Notes: generated by a model from the sequence alone, not told the origin. 64,000 nt of DNA from Spiribacter salinus M19-40 (GCF_000319575.2 NC_021291.1:124001-188000); one strand, 5' to 3'; shown: positions 29,269 to 38,605, counted from the stretch's first letter. Numbers and translations are program-made.

Positions 29269-30981
29269 CTAATCCGCGGGGTGGAGTTGCCCTGCGCGCA
29301 GGCGCAGCCGGCGGTCAACGGCGGGCAGGGCCTGTGTGTTGTGGCCGAGGATGAGGGTGGTCCGGCCCTTGAGCCAACGCTCCAGATGAATCCGAACCTG
29401 TTCGCTGGTGTCCTCATCCAGGCCGCTCAGCGGCTCGTCGAGGATGACCAGCGATGGGTTGCGCAGCAGGAGCCGGCCGAGGGCGATACGCCGGGCCTGA
29501 CCGCCAGAGAGCTGAACGCCCGACTCACCGATCCAGGTGTCCAGTCCATCCGGCTGGGCCCGGACAAAGGGTGCCAGGGCAAGCGCTTCCAGAACGCTCC
29601 AGAGGCGGCCGTCGTCTGCATCCGGATCGGCTAGCCGCAGGTTGCTTGCGACGGTGCCGCTGAAACAATCGGTTTGCTGGGTCAGATAGCCCAGATGCGC
29701 ATGGAGGGTCTCGCGGTCCTGGTGCGCGATGGGCACGCCATCAATGTGGATCGTGCCGCTATCAGGCGCGAGCTGGGCGCTCAGTAGCGCAGCCAGGCTG
29801 GATTTCCCGCCACCGGATACGCCAACGATGCCAAGGTGCTCGCCCGCGGCGATGGTCAGGTCCAGGTCCGCCAGCACCCGGGCGCCGGCCCCACGAATCA
29901 GGCTGACGTGGTGCATTTCGATGGCCGGCGCGGCGTGATGCGTGAAGGCGGGCGGGACCGTGGGTTCCCCGCTGGCGCTCGTTGAGTGATCGGTCGCCGT
30001 TGACGTTGCCGTGTTGTGCTCGGCATCCAGTCGCTCGGCCGAGGCGCGGGCGCGGGCCATGTGCAGGCCGGCACCGGGTAGGACACCCAGGGGCTCAAGC
30101 AGTGCGAGCACCGCAAGCGGCATCATGACGGCCACCGGCCCGCTGATGGCCCCTGAGCTGTAGAGCGTGAGCGCAGCCAGTAAGACGGCGACGGCCACGG
30201 TTTGTACGGCGCCATGAAGCACGGCCTCGCCGGTGGCGATGGACTGCGCCAGGCGCGCCTCATGCGCCCGCTCGCGGCGGTCGAATGCCATGACGCGGGC
30301 CTGGTGGTGGTCAAGACTGCCGAAGGCCTTGAGCTCGGCCAGCCCGCGGAGGTGGTCGAGCAGATTGGCGCGCAAATCCGCACCGGCCTGGGCCAGGGCC
30401 TGCGTAAGCGCCCGTCCCTGATGCCACGCGCGATGCGCAATCAAGGCGCCGATGCCGCCCAGCAGCAAGAGGGTCAGCAGGGCAATCGCTGGGCTACCAA
30501 TAGCGAGGAGGGCGGCGCTGATCATCAGCGCCAAGGCCGCAATCAACGGGGGGGCAAGGCCGCGAAGATACAGCCCGTCCAGCCGGTCGATATCGGTGGT
30601 GAGCCGGTTGAGAAGCTCACCACTGCGCAGTCGGGTCATCGCCATGGGTGGCAGTGCGGCGAGTTGGGCAAACACGCGCCCACGCAGGTCCCGAAGCAGC
30701 CGCAGGACAACATCGTGGTTGAAGATGCGCTCGAAATAGCGGGCGACTGTGCGCGTGACGGCAAATGCCCGAATCCCGCCGCCTGGGACGTAAATATCGA
30801 GTCGGGCGGCGACACCGGCCGCAAGCAGCGCACCGGTCACTGCGGTGGCGGTGATGAACCAGCCCGAGAGCGCGAGCAGACCAATGCCTGCAGCGGCGGT
30901 GGCGAGCATCAGTGCGGCACCGACCATCAGCCGGCCCCGATAGGGCCGAAGCATGCGCAGATAGGGCATCAGCTCATGCAT
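29269..30981 (-). CDS. cydC: Thiol reductant ABC exporter subunit CydC
   Basis: 570 residues: an N-terminal six-helix exporter domain and a C-terminal ATPase with Walker A GVSGGGKSS, signature LSGGQARRIALGRLL and Walker B LVILDEPLSGLDED. With CydD it exports glutathione/cysteine (or handles heme) to the periplasm, needed for assembly of cytochrome bd. Last gene of the cyd operon; it overlaps cydD by 8 bp. Confidence 0.96.
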   Translation of the reverse strand: MHELMPYLRMLRPYRGRLMVGAALMLATAAAGIGLLALSGWFITATAVTGALLAAGVAARLDIYVPGGGIRAFAVTRTVARYFERIFNHDVVLRLLRDLRGRVFAQLAALPPMAMTRLRSGELLNRLTTDIDRLDGLYLRGLAPPLIAALALMISAALLAIGSPAIALLTLLLLGGIGALIAHRAWHQGRALTQALAQAGADLRANLLDHLRGLAELKAFGSLDHHQARVMAFDRRERAHEARLAQSIATGEAVLHGAVQTVAVAVLLAALTLYSSGAISGPVAVMMPLAVLALLEPLGVLPGAGLHMARARASAERLDAEHNTATSTATDHSTSASGEPTVPPAFTHHAAPAIEMHHVSLIRGAGARVLADLDLTIAAGEHLGIVGVSGGGKSSLAALLSAQLAPDSGTIHIDGVPIAHQDRETLHAHLGYLTQQTDCFSGTVASNLRLADPDADDGRLWSVLEALALAPFVRAQPDGLDTWIGESGVQLSGGQARRIALGRLLLRNPSLVILDEPLSGLDEDTSEQVRIHLERWLKGRTTLILGHNTQALPAVDRRLRLRAGQLHPAD

Positions 30982-32626
30982 GGGTCACCCTCTCCAGAAC
31001 ACCGTCACGGATGACATACCGGCGCTCGGCAATGGATCGCAGTGCGGTGTCGTGGCTGGCGATCAGAATGATGCGGCCCTCCGCTGCAAGCTCCGCCAAT
31101 CCACGGATGACGAAGGTCTCTGTCTCGGCATCGAGTGCAGCGGTGGGCTCGTCGAGCAGGATCAGCGAAGCCGGTGAGACAAACGCGCGGGCAAGGGCCA
31201 CGCGCTGCGCTTGTCCACCGGACAGGCCCAGACCCCGCTCGCCCACATGGGTGTCGAGGCCATCGGGGAGCTGGTCGGCGAAATCGCTGACGCCGGCGCG
31301 CCTGGCCGCCGCTTCAATGGCGGGCGCCTCGGCCGTTGGGTCGCCCAGGCCGATGTTCTCTCGCAAGCTGGCGCTGGCCAGAAATGCCGGCGCGCCGAGC
31401 CAGCCGATGCGGGTGTCCGGCAGTGCCCGCACAATGTGACCTGTCGAGGGCTGAAGCATGCCCGCCAGGGCGAGCAGCAAGGTGGTTTTGCCACTGCCGG
31501 AAGGGCCTTCGATGAGGACCCGCTCGCCGGCCGTCGCGGTGAGCGAGGGGACCCGGAGGACCGTGCCACGCCCCGGCCGCGCCAGCTCGACGGACTCGGC
31601 CGTGAGTGTGGGCGCGTTGTGCGCCAGGGTTTGCGTGGCGTTGCTGACGGCCACGTCCTCGGATTCGAAATCGGCGAGTAGTTCAGCGGCACCAAGCGCC
31701 GTGGCGCGGTCGTGATAATGCTGGGCCAGTGTGCGCAGAGGCTGGAAGAATTCCGGGGCGAGCAGTAGGACGAACAGCCCGCTGAAGAGGGTCAGTGCGG
31801 AGGCGGGGCCGTATTCGATATAGCCAAGCAGCCCGAAGCCGACGTAAATGGCCACCACCGCAATGGCGACGGAGGCAAAGAACTCCAGCACCGCCGAGGA
31901 CAGGAAGGCGACCCGCAGGACCCGCATGCTGCGTTCACGGTATTCGTCTGATCCGGCGATGATGCCGCGTGTGGCGCCCGGGATCCGGCCGAACAGCTGC
32001 AATGTCGTCAGCCCGCGGACGCAATCCAGGAACTGCCCGGACAGCCGCCCCAGGGCCTCGAACTGGTCTCGGTTCAAGCGCTCCGCACCCATGCCGACCA
32101 ACGCCATGAACAGCGGTATCAAGGGTGCGGAGAGCAGCAGAAAACCGGCGGCGATCCAGTCCTGGGTGAAGGCCGCGATGACAATTGCAAGCGGGACGAG
32201 CGTGGCCACGGTCATCTGCGGTAGATAGCGCGCGTAGTACCCCTCCAGGGCGTTGACCTGATCCGTTAGCTGGCTGGCGAGCTCACCCGTGTCCCGCGTG
32301 GCGAGTCCGGTGGGGCCGAGGGCCTCGGCGCGCCCGAGCAGCCGCTCGCGAACCCGTCCCTGGACGGTGGCCGCTGCGGCAATGGCGGTACGGGCACGCA
32401 GGATCTGAAACACCGGTCGAAGCAGGACCACCAGGAAAAGCAGCCCGGCGGGCATCGCAAGGCTCGCCAGCATTTGCTCGCGCATGATCACCTGATGCAC
32501 GAGCCAAGCAATGAGCCCGGCCTGGGCGATGATCAGCAGCCCTTCAAGGACCCCGTAGAGCGCTGCCAGGCGCAACCCGCCGGCAACCGCCCGGGTTTCC
32601 CGGGCGAGCCAGACTTTGGGTGTCAT
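30974..32626 (-). CDS. cydD: Thiol reductant ABC exporter subunit CydD
   Basis: 550 residues with the exporter membrane domain first and the ATPase last: Walker A IEGPSGSGKTT, signature LSGGQAQRVALARAF, Walker B LILLDEPTAALD. CydDC heterodimer function is required for bd-type oxidase maturation. It starts 4 bp after cydB, giving cydA-cydB-cydD-cydC in one transcript. Confidence 0.96.
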   Translation of the reverse strand: MTPKVWLARETRAVAGGLRLAALYGVLEGLLIIAQAGLIAWLVHQVIMREQMLASLAMPAGLLFLVVLLRPVFQILRARTAIAAAATVQGRVRERLLGRAEALGPTGLATRDTGELASQLTDQVNALEGYYARYLPQMTVATLVPLAIVIAAFTQDWIAAGFLLLSAPLIPLFMALVGMGAERLNRDQFEALGRLSGQFLDCVRGLTTLQLFGRIPGATRGIIAGSDEYRERSMRVLRVAFLSSAVLEFFASVAIAVVAIYVGFGLLGYIEYGPASALTLFSGLFVLLLAPEFFQPLRTLAQHYHDRATALGAAELLADFESEDVAVSNATQTLAHNAPTLTAESVELARPGRGTVLRVPSLTATAGERVLIEGPSGSGKTTLLLALAGMLQPSTGHIVRALPDTRIGWLGAPAFLASASLRENIGLGDPTAEAPAIEAAARRAGVSDFADQLPDGLDTHVGERGLGLSGGQAQRVALARAFVSPASLILLDEPTAALDAETETFVIRGLAELAAEGRIILIASHDTALRSIAERRYVIRDGVLERVTHA

Positions 32627-32630
32627 CAGG

Positions 32631-33635
32631 TTAGTGGTAACCCTCGCCGAGGCGAACCTTGCCGCGGAAGACCCAGTAGGTCCAGGCGGTATAGGCGAGA
32701 ACCACCGGAACGACGAACAGGACGCCGATCAGCAGGAAGGCCTGGGATTCGCGGGCTGAGGCCGCGTCATACAGCGTGTAATCGGGCGGCACCACATACG
32801 GCCATTTGCTGGCCAGGAGCCCCAGGTACGTGAAGACGAATAGCCCCATTGTAGCGACAAAGGGGATGCCCTCGTTGCGGCGATTGATCGCTTGCAGGAT
32901 CAGGTAGGCGCAGCCCAGCGCGCCAGCGGGGAGCAGCCAGATCACGAAGAGATTGCTGAACCACCGATCCCGCACGAACTCATCCACCAGCGGCGTCCAG
33001 AAGCTGATGATGACGAATACCCCGAGCACGCCGGCCAGCAGTTTCGGGGCTATGCGGTAGGCCCACTCCTGCACCTCGCCTTCGGTTTTCATGATGATCC
33101 AGGTGCTACCGAGCAGGGCATAACCCAGCACGAGACCGATGCCCGTCAGCACGCTAAACGGGGTCAGCCAATCGAAGGCGCCGCCGACATAGGCGAAGTT
33201 CTCGGTCTCAAAGCCCTGGATGTAGGCTCCGACCACAATGCCCTGGGCGAGCGCAGCGACCGCGGATCCAATCGCAAACGAGATGCTCCAGTAGCGCTTT
33301 TGGGCGGGTGCCGCCTTGAATCGGAACTCGAAGGCCACGCCCCGGAAAATCAGCCCGGCGAGCAACAGAAACACGCCAAGATACAGCGCGGGCAGCAGAA
33401 CGGAGTAGACCAGGGGGAAGGCGCCGAGCAATCCGGCGCCACCCAGTACCAGCCAAGTTTCGTTACCGTCCCAGAACGGGGCGACGGTATTCATCATCAC
33501 ATCGCGGCTGTCCTCGTTGGGGGCAAACGGATAGAGGATGCCCACCCCCAGATCGAAGCCGTCGAGCAGGACATACATGATCACGCCAAAGGCAATGATC
33601 ACCGCCCAAATCATGGTGTAGTCAATCATGTCCAA
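32631..33635 (-). CDS. cydB: Cytochrome bd ubiquinol oxidase subunit II
   Basis: 334 residues, about nine membrane helices. MIWAVIIAFGVIMYVLLDGFDLGVG at the N terminus and PFWDGNETWLVLGGAGLLGAFP match CydB/CioB. It pairs with CydA in the inner membrane to reduce oxygen to water with quinol. It overlaps cydA by 10 bp, a coupling common for this operon. Confidence 0.97.
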   Translation of the reverse strand: MDMIDYTMIWAVIIAFGVIMYVLLDGFDLGVGILYPFAPNEDSRDVMMNTVAPFWDGNETWLVLGGAGLLGAFPLVYSVLLPALYLGVFLLLAGLIFRGVAFEFRFKAAPAQKRYWSISFAIGSAVAALAQGIVVGAYIQGFETENFAYVGGAFDWLTPFSVLTGIGLVLGYALLGSTWIIMKTEGEVQEWAYRIAPKLLAGVLGVFVIISFWTPLVDEFVRDRWFSNLFVIWLLPAGALGCAYLILQAINRRNEGIPFVATMGLFVFTYLGLLASKWPYVVPPDYTLYDAASARESQAFLLIGVLFVVPVVLAYTAWTYWVFRGKVRLGEGYH

Positions 33636-35047
33636 TCCCTCCCGGTGGGGGCGGCGGGCGAGGCGTCGCCAATGGGCCCGCCGGCGGACATGGGCCGCTT
33701 CGGATGGGCACCGACCTCATCGGCGCCGGGCTCGGCATCGTCCATGCCGCCCTTGACCAGCTGCCACATGTAATAGCCACCCGCGGTGTACACCACGGCA
33801 TAAACAAGCATGTAGCCAATCAGGCTTGTGAGCGCCATAGCCCCACTCAGCGACGGCGTGAGCCCCTCACTGAAGCTGATCATGCCGTACACCAACCAGG
33901 GTGCGCGGCCAGACTCGGTCGTGAACCAGCCGGCCACCACCGCGATAAAGGGCGCGGCGATCATCAAGGGCAGGGCCCGGTGGAACAAGCCGGGGCGATA
34001 CAGTTTGCCGCGCAGGCGCAGCACCAGGCCCCAGATCCCGAAGGCGATCATGGCAAAGCCCAGGCCAACCATAATGCGGAAGGTCCAGAAGACGATGGCC
34101 ACCGGTGGCTGCTCATCGACGGCGGCCTCTGTAATGCCGGGGACCACACCATCTGCACTTTTCGTAAGAATGATGCTCGCCAGGTTCGGGATGCCGACCT
34201 CAAACCGGTTGGTTTGAGCCTCTTGATCCGGCAGCGCGAACAGCAGTAACGGTGCGCCAGCCTGACGCTCCCAGTTGCCCTCCATCGCCGCGACCTTGGT
34301 CGGCTGATACTCCAGCGTGTTCAGGCCATGGAAGTCACCGATCACCGCCTGGGCGGGCGCCAGAATCAGAATCATCCACAGGCACATGGACAACGCCTTG
34401 CGGTTGGCTTCAACCATGTGGCCTTTAAGCAGATACCAGGCACTGACACCGGCCACCACGAAGCTGCCCGTCAGGAAGCTGGCCACGGCCATGTGAGCGA
34501 ATCGGTACGGGAATGACGGGTTGAAAATCGCCTCAGTCCAGCTGCGGACATGGAGCATGCCATCCTGGAATTCAACACCCGCCGGCGTGTGCATCCAGCT
34601 GTTAGCGGCCAGGATCCAGAACGCCGAGATAAACGTGCCGACGGCCACCATCAAGGCGGCGAACAGATGCGTTCCCCGCGGGACTTTATCGCGACCGAAC
34701 AGCAGCACGCCGAGGAAGGCCGCTTCCAGGAAGAACGCGGTCACCACCTCGTAGCTCAGAACGGGCCCGAGGAAGTTCGCAGACGCCTGGGAGAAGTTGC
34801 TCCAGTTCGTCCCGAACTGGAATGACATGACGATGCCGGAGACCACACCCATGCCAAATGCCACGGCAAAGACCTTGGTCCAGAAGCGCGAGAGCTTCGC
34901 CCAGGCGGGGTTGCCCGTCTTGAAGTGCAGGCCTTCCAGCAGGGCGACGTACGACGCCAGTCCGATGGTAAACACCGGGAAGATGGCGTGGAACGACACC
35001 ACAAAGGCGAACTGGATTCTCGACAGGAGAAGTGGATCAAGTTCCAT
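33626..35047 (-). CDS. cydA: Cytochrome bd ubiquinol oxidase subunit I, short (CIO-like) form
   Basis: 473 residues. The heme ligand His20 lies in IQFAFVVSFHAIFPVFTIGL; GLNTLEYQPTKVAAMEGNW is the quinol-site segment and GRAPWLVYG a C-terminal block. It is shorter than E. coli CydA (about 522), and SFHAIFPVFTIGLASYVALL resembles cyanide-insensitive oxidases (CioA). A hydrophilic tail of about 35 residues follows the last helix. It begins 19 bp after a Crp/Fnr regulator gene on the same strand, so the regulator probably belongs to the operon. Confidence 0.95.
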   Translation of the reverse strand: MELDPLLLSRIQFAFVVSFHAIFPVFTIGLASYVALLEGLHFKTGNPAWAKLSRFWTKVFAVAFGMGVVSGIVMSFQFGTNWSNFSQASANFLGPVLSYEVVTAFFLEAAFLGVLLFGRDKVPRGTHLFAALMVAVGTFISAFWILAANSWMHTPAGVEFQDGMLHVRSWTEAIFNPSFPYRFAHMAVASFLTGSFVVAGVSAWYLLKGHMVEANRKALSMCLWMILILAPAQAVIGDFHGLNTLEYQPTKVAAMEGNWERQAGAPLLLFALPDQEAQTNRFEVGIPNLASIILTKSADGVVPGITEAAVDEQPPVAIVFWTFRIMVGLGFAMIAFGIWGLVLRLRGKLYRPGLFHRALPLMIAAPFIAVVAGWFTTESGRAPWLVYGMISFSEGLTPSLSGAMALTSLIGYMLVYAVVYTAGGYYMWQLVKGGMDDAEPGADEVGAHPKRPMSAGGPIGDASPAAPTGRDWT

Positions 35048-35066
35048 GGTGGCTGCCTCTCAGCAT

Positions 35067-35762
35067 TCAGCGTTGTTCGTTGTCGCGTGCCATGATGCCT
35101 TGGAGTGTTTCGGCATCACGGATTTCAATCAAGCCGCGCTCGAGGCTGACAGACCCTCGGCGCTCGAATTCTTTGAGCAGGCGGCTGATCACTTCCCGCG
35201 CAGTGCCTAATTCTACCGCCAGGTCCTGGTGCGTGGCATTAACCTGGCCGTCCCGTTGGCGCTGCAAAAGCCGCTCGGCGAGGCGGTAGTCCATGCGCTT
35301 GAAGGCCACCTCTTCGATGACCAGCATCAGCGTCTGAAGCCGCCGACCGTAGCTTTCCAGCAGCCCTTGCCGGAATGCGGGTTCCTGATCCATCAGGCGC
35401 TCGATTTGCCCGGGTGAGAGGAGCAATACCTCCGCATCACGCTCAACCACGGCCTCCGACTGATGGCTATCCGCAGTCAATAGACACGATAGCGACAGTG
35501 GACACATCTCACCCCCTTCGATCCGGTAGAGGACGATTTCGTTCCCTGAAGCGCCCATCATCTGAACCCGGACTTCGCCGGAGAGGACCAATGGCAGTCC
35601 CTCGCACGGCTCGCCGGGCCCGAACACCCGCGTGCCGGCGCTCAACTGCATTGACACCCCCTCGCGTGTAATCAGCTCACGGGTTGCCGCCGACAAACCC
35701 GTCATCGCCGGATGGTACGCCTGCTTCGTGTCCTTAACCTGATTCAGATCATTGTTATCCAT
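35067..35762 (-). CDS. Crp/Fnr family transcription regulator
   Basis: 231 residues from the ATG at 35762, chosen for its GGAGGG ribosome site. An N-terminal cyclic-nucleotide-binding-like domain (EPCEGLPLVLSGEVRVQ) is followed by a winged HTH (DLAVELGTAREVISRLLKEF). It lacks the N-terminal cysteine cluster that holds FNR's iron-sulfur cluster. Cysteines sit at 53, 87 and 93 (MCPLSLSC), which could sense redox or sulfur. It lies 19 bp before cydA and is divergent from a sulfur-handling operon, so both may be targets. Confidence 0.88.
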   Translation of the reverse strand: MDNNDLNQVKDTKQAYHPAMTGLSAATRELITREGVSMQLSAGTRVFGPGEPCEGLPLVLSGEVRVQMMGASGNEIVLYRIEGGEMCPLSLSCLLTADSHQSEAVVERDAEVLLLSPGQIERLMDQEPAFRQGLLESYGRRLQTLMLVIEEVAFKRMDYRLAERLLQRQRDGQVNATHQDLAVELGTAREVISRLLKEFERRGSVSLERGLIEIRDAETLQGIMARDNEQR

Positions 35763-35828
35763 GATCGCCCTCCGGTTCTGTGACTTCCTCACTGATCGAT
35801 AGGTGCGGTTGGGCGCTTACTGCCAGGA

Positions 35829-35838
35829 CGATTAATCG
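35829..35838. promoter_or_regulatory. Possible operator palindrome between regulator and DUF2892 gene
   Basis: CGATTAATCG is a perfect 10-bp palindrome in the 97-bp divergent gap, 21 bp before the DUF2892 start. It could be a site for the adjacent Crp/Fnr protein, but it does not match the Fnr or Crp consensus well. Confidence 0.25.
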
Positions 35839-35859
35839 CGTCGTCAGAGGAGCCAAAAG

Positions 35860-36048
35860 ATGTTCAAACAGAATATTGGGTCATTCGATCGGGCACTCAG
35901 GGCCATCGTCGGTCTGACACTCATCGCCATGGCGGTGTTTGTTGAGGGCATGGCCTGGGGCTGGATCGGTGCCATCCCGCTCGCCACCTCAGTCGTGAGC
36001 TACTGCCCACTATACAGCGCACTCGGCATGAATACCTGTAAGCGTTAA
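35860..36048 (+). CDS. DUF2892 (YgaP-like) small membrane protein
   Basis: 62 residues, MFKQNIGSFDRALRAIVG, with two hydrophobic helices and a C-terminal YCPLYSALGMNTCK. This matches the DUF2892 domain that forms the membrane part of the rhodanese YgaP. Here it is separate, with the rhodanese encoded two genes later. AGAGGAG ribosome site. First of three genes that look co-transcribed; likely part of sulfane-sulfur or cyanide/sulfide handling. Confidence 0.88.
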   Translation: MFKQNIGSFDRALRAIVGLTLIAMAVFVEGMAWGWIGAIPLATSVVSYCPLYSALGMNTCKR

Positions 36049-36061
36049 AGGAGACAATTCA

Positions 36062-36502
36062 ATGACCACTTCATTCTTACGCGGCTGCCTCGCTGGCCTG
36101 CTGGCTATGGCTTTCTCGGTGCCCGCCCTGGCGCAGAATGATCCCGACATGCTCACGCTGCTGACCAGTGATGAGGATGAGACTCAGGCCATGGCGCTGA
36201 TCCTCACGATGCAGGCGCAGCAGAACGGGGCGACGCCCCAGGTGCTGCTGTGTGACGGTGCGGGTGATCTGGCTGTGACCTCCGAGATGGACGCATCCGA
36301 GACACTGCGTGGGCCTGATGCCAGCCCGGCGCAGATGATCCAGCGCCTCGTGAACAATGGCGTCACTGTGGATGTCTGTGCCATTTACCTGCCCAATCGC
36401 GCGTTCACTGAGTCTGATCTCGTCGACGGGGTGGCTGTCGCCGAGCCGCCAGCGATCGGTGCACTGGTCGCAGACCCGGCGGTTCGCCTGTTCTCGTTTT
36501 AA
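36062..36502 (+). CDS. DsrE-like protein with a signal peptide
   Basis: 146 residues with a clear signal peptide (residues 1-25, LLAMAFSVPALAQ), so it should act in the periplasm. The mature part has the DsrE fold pattern: MLTLLTSDEDETQAMALIL, VLLCDGAGDLAV and VDVCAIYLPNRAF. Cysteines in LLCDGAG and DVCAIY are where DsrE relatives bind sulfur. AAAGGAG ribosome site; 13 bp after the DUF2892 gene. Sulfur carriage is inferred from family and neighbours. Confidence 0.8.
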   Translation: MTTSFLRGCLAGLLAMAFSVPALAQNDPDMLTLLTSDEDETQAMALILTMQAQQNGATPQVLLCDGAGDLAVTSEMDASETLRGPDASPAQMIQRLVNNGVTVDVCAIYLPNRAFTESDLVDGVAVAEPPAIGALVADPAVRLFSF

Positions 36503-36520
36503 CCCATGGAGCTCAGTGAT

Positions 36521-37453
36521 ATGCGAATAAGCGCTTTGACGCGCAACGCCCTGGCCGGCCTGGCGCTTGCCTTGCCGGCCCTGGTCATCGCCCAACCCGG
36601 TCCCGTTGTCGACGCCCAGTGGGTGCTGGAAAACCGGGATGACGTGGTGGTGATTAACGCCTCGCGCCGGCCGTCTAACTACGAGGACACCGGATTTATT
36701 GCCGGTGCGCCTTTCGTGGGAATGGGCGAGTTTCTGACCGAACGGCCAGGCATGCAGGACAGCATCCGTTATCTCGTCCCCTCCGCGTCGGATTTCGAGG
36801 GCGTGATGCAGGGCCTGGGGGTTGATGCGGACGACCAGGTGGTTATCGTCCCGGCGGGCGATGCGATCTACGGGGATGCCACCGTGGCGTCGCGGCTTTA
36901 CTGGCAGATGCGCTACTACGGCCATGAGGATGTCGCCATCCTAAACGGCGGCGTAGCAGCCTGGTCGGTGGCTGGTGGTGAGACTTCCCGGTCGCCTGCC
37001 TCCTCTCCCGGCGGTGGCAGCTTTTCTGCAGAGGAATCTCGGGATGATCTCCTGGCGACCACCGATGAAGTTGAGGCGGTAATCGCTGGTGAGACGTCGG
37101 CCACGCTGGTGGATAACCGCCCGCTGCCCCAGTTCACCGGGGTGGTGAGCAAGGATTACGTTGATGGCCGCGGGCACTTGCCGGAGGCAGAGCCTCTGCC
37201 CTTTAACCTCTTCGTTGCTCCCCGCGACGGCATTGTTTACTGGCGCTCGCCTGAGGCCGTTCAGAATATTGTCTCTGCCATGCTGCCGCTGACCGACGGG
37301 CCGATCATTGACTACTGCAACTCCGGGCATGTCTCGTCACTTGCCTGGTTTGGCATGTCCGAGATTGGTGGTATGTCAGACGTGGCGCTGTACGACGGGT
37401 CATTGCATGAGTGGACGCTGGATGGTGATCGGTCGCTAATCATCGGTCGCTAG
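36521..37453 (+). CDS. Periplasmic rhodanese (sulfurtransferase)
   Basis: 310 residues from the ATG at 36521, which has GGAG 8 bases upstream; an ATG at 36506 is in frame but would spoil the signal peptide (1-24, LALALPALVIAQ). Two rhodanese-like domains: the first lacks a catalytic cysteine, the second has Cys266 in DYCNSGHVSS. Moves sulfane sulfur between donors and thiols or cyanide. Third gene after DUF2892 and DsrE. A terminator follows. Confidence 0.86.
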   Translation: MRISALTRNALAGLALALPALVIAQPGPVVDAQWVLENRDDVVVINASRRPSNYEDTGFIAGAPFVGMGEFLTERPGMQDSIRYLVPSASDFEGVMQGLGVDADDQVVIVPAGDAIYGDATVASRLYWQMRYYGHEDVAILNGGVAAWSVAGGETSRSPASSPGGGSFSAEESRDDLLATTDEVEAVIAGETSATLVDNRPLPQFTGVVSKDYVDGRGHLPEAEPLPFNLFVAPRDGIVYWRSPEAVQNIVSAMLPLTDGPIIDYCNSGHVSSLAWFGMSEIGGMSDVALYDGSLHEWTLDGDRSLIIGR

Positions 37454-37465
37454 GCCACAGACCTG

Positions 37466-37500
37466 AAGGGCGGGCCTTTGCCCGCCCTTTATCTTTTTTT
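37466..37500 (+). terminator. Rho-independent terminator after the rhodanese gene
   Basis: Stem GGGCGGGC / GCCCGCCC (arms 37468-37475 and 37480-37487) with a CTTT loop and a T-rich run at 37488-37500. It lies just past the rhodanese stop and before the convergent hemH end, so it may serve both. Confidence 0.93.
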
Positions 37501-38605
37501 ACTCGCCGCTGCCCATGGCTTTGGCGCGTGCCAGTGTGGCTTGAGGGTCACGCCGGCTACGCTTGACCTCAGGGCTCGCTTCCGGCCAGCCCTGAAGGTG
37601 ATCCATGGCCAGATTCGCCAGCATGTCGAGGTGGTCATCCCGATCATTGAGTGCCCGGATGTAGCGCAGTGACTCGCCGCCATTCTCCTCGAAGATCTCG
37701 GCGTTCTCCCCCTCAATCTCTTCCAGGGTTTCAAGGCAGTCTGCCGAAAAGCCGGCACAGATCACGTCAAGCTTTTTCATGCCCGATTCCGCATGCGCTT
37801 TCACGGTTTCATCCGTGTAAGGCTGCAGCCATACCTCACGGCCAAACAGTGACTGGAAGGTCACCTGCCAGGCGTCATCCGCCATCTCGAGGCGCTCGGC
37901 GACCAGTCGGGCGGTCTTCTGGCACTGGCAGTGATAGAAATCGCCGTTGAGCAGGTAGCGCCGCGGCATGCCGTGGAAGGAGAAGAGCAGCTTCTCGGCC
38001 TGACCGTGGGCCTGCCAGTGCTCACGGATGGTGTTCGCCAGCGCCTCGATGTAATCCGGGTCGTCGGCATACTGGCCGATCAACCGGAGCTCGGGGATGA
38101 AGCGCCATTTCTTTAGCTCATCGAAGACGGCGTCATAGGTGGAGCCCACCGTTGTCGCGGAGTACTGCGGGTAGAGCGGTAGCACGAGGATACGCTCGGC
38201 GCCTTCTTCGCGGAGCTTGCGCAGGCCATCCCGAATGGATGGGTTGCCGTAGCGCATGGCAAGCTCAACGCTCACGGGACCGTCGAGTTTTTTCTCCAGC
38301 CGCTGGCGAATGCCTTCGGCCTGTTTTTTGCCAATGGTCAGCAGCGGGGAGCCGCCCTCTTCCCAAACCTCTCGATACGCCGCGGCCGACTTTTTCGGCC
38401 GTGTGCGCAGGATGACGCCATGCAGCAGCAACCACCACAGCGGTCGGTTGATCTCGACAACGCGGGGGTCGCCCAGGAACTCGGCTAGATAACGCCGCAG
38501 TGCCGGCGTGGTCGGCGCGTCGGGCGTGCCGAGGTTGGTGACGAGGACACCGAGACGCGGCACATCGTAGTGACGGGCGTTGGATTTGGCGCTGAACATG
38601 GGCAT
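37499..38605 (-). CDS. hemH: Ferrochelatase
   Basis: Inserts iron into protoporphyrin IX, the last heme step. The ATG at 38605 (MPMFSAK) is preceded by AGGA at good spacing; an ATG at 38614 is directly abutted by it. 368 residues. GVLVTNLGTPDAP near the start, LPLYPQYSATTVGS, the catalytic His in FSFHGMPRRYL and the Cys-rich CQCQKTARL are visible. It lies on the same strand as the CsgG-like gene. Nearby cyd genes also need heme. Confidence 0.97.
   Translation of the reverse strand: MPMFSAKSNARHYDVPRLGVLVTNLGTPDAPTTPALRRYLAEFLGDPRVVEINRPLWWLLLHGVILRTRPKKSAAAYREVWEEGGSPLLTIGKKQAEGIRQRLEKKLDGPVSVELAMRYGNPSIRDGLRKLREEGAERILVLPLYPQYSATTVGSTYDAVFDELKKWRFIPELRLIGQYADDPDYIEALANTIREHWQAHGQAEKLLFSFHGMPRRYLLNGDFYHCQCQKTARLVAERLEMADDAWQVTFQSLFGREVWLQPYTDETVKAHAESGMKKLDVICAGFSADCLETLEEIEGENAEIFEENGGESLRYIRALNDRDDHLDMLANLAMDHLQGWPEASPEVKRSRRDPQATLARAKAMGSGE

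Noticed and set aside
35067..35762. Naming the Crp/Fnr regulator as FNR
   Set aside because: The N-terminal cysteine cluster for the 4Fe-4S centre is missing.
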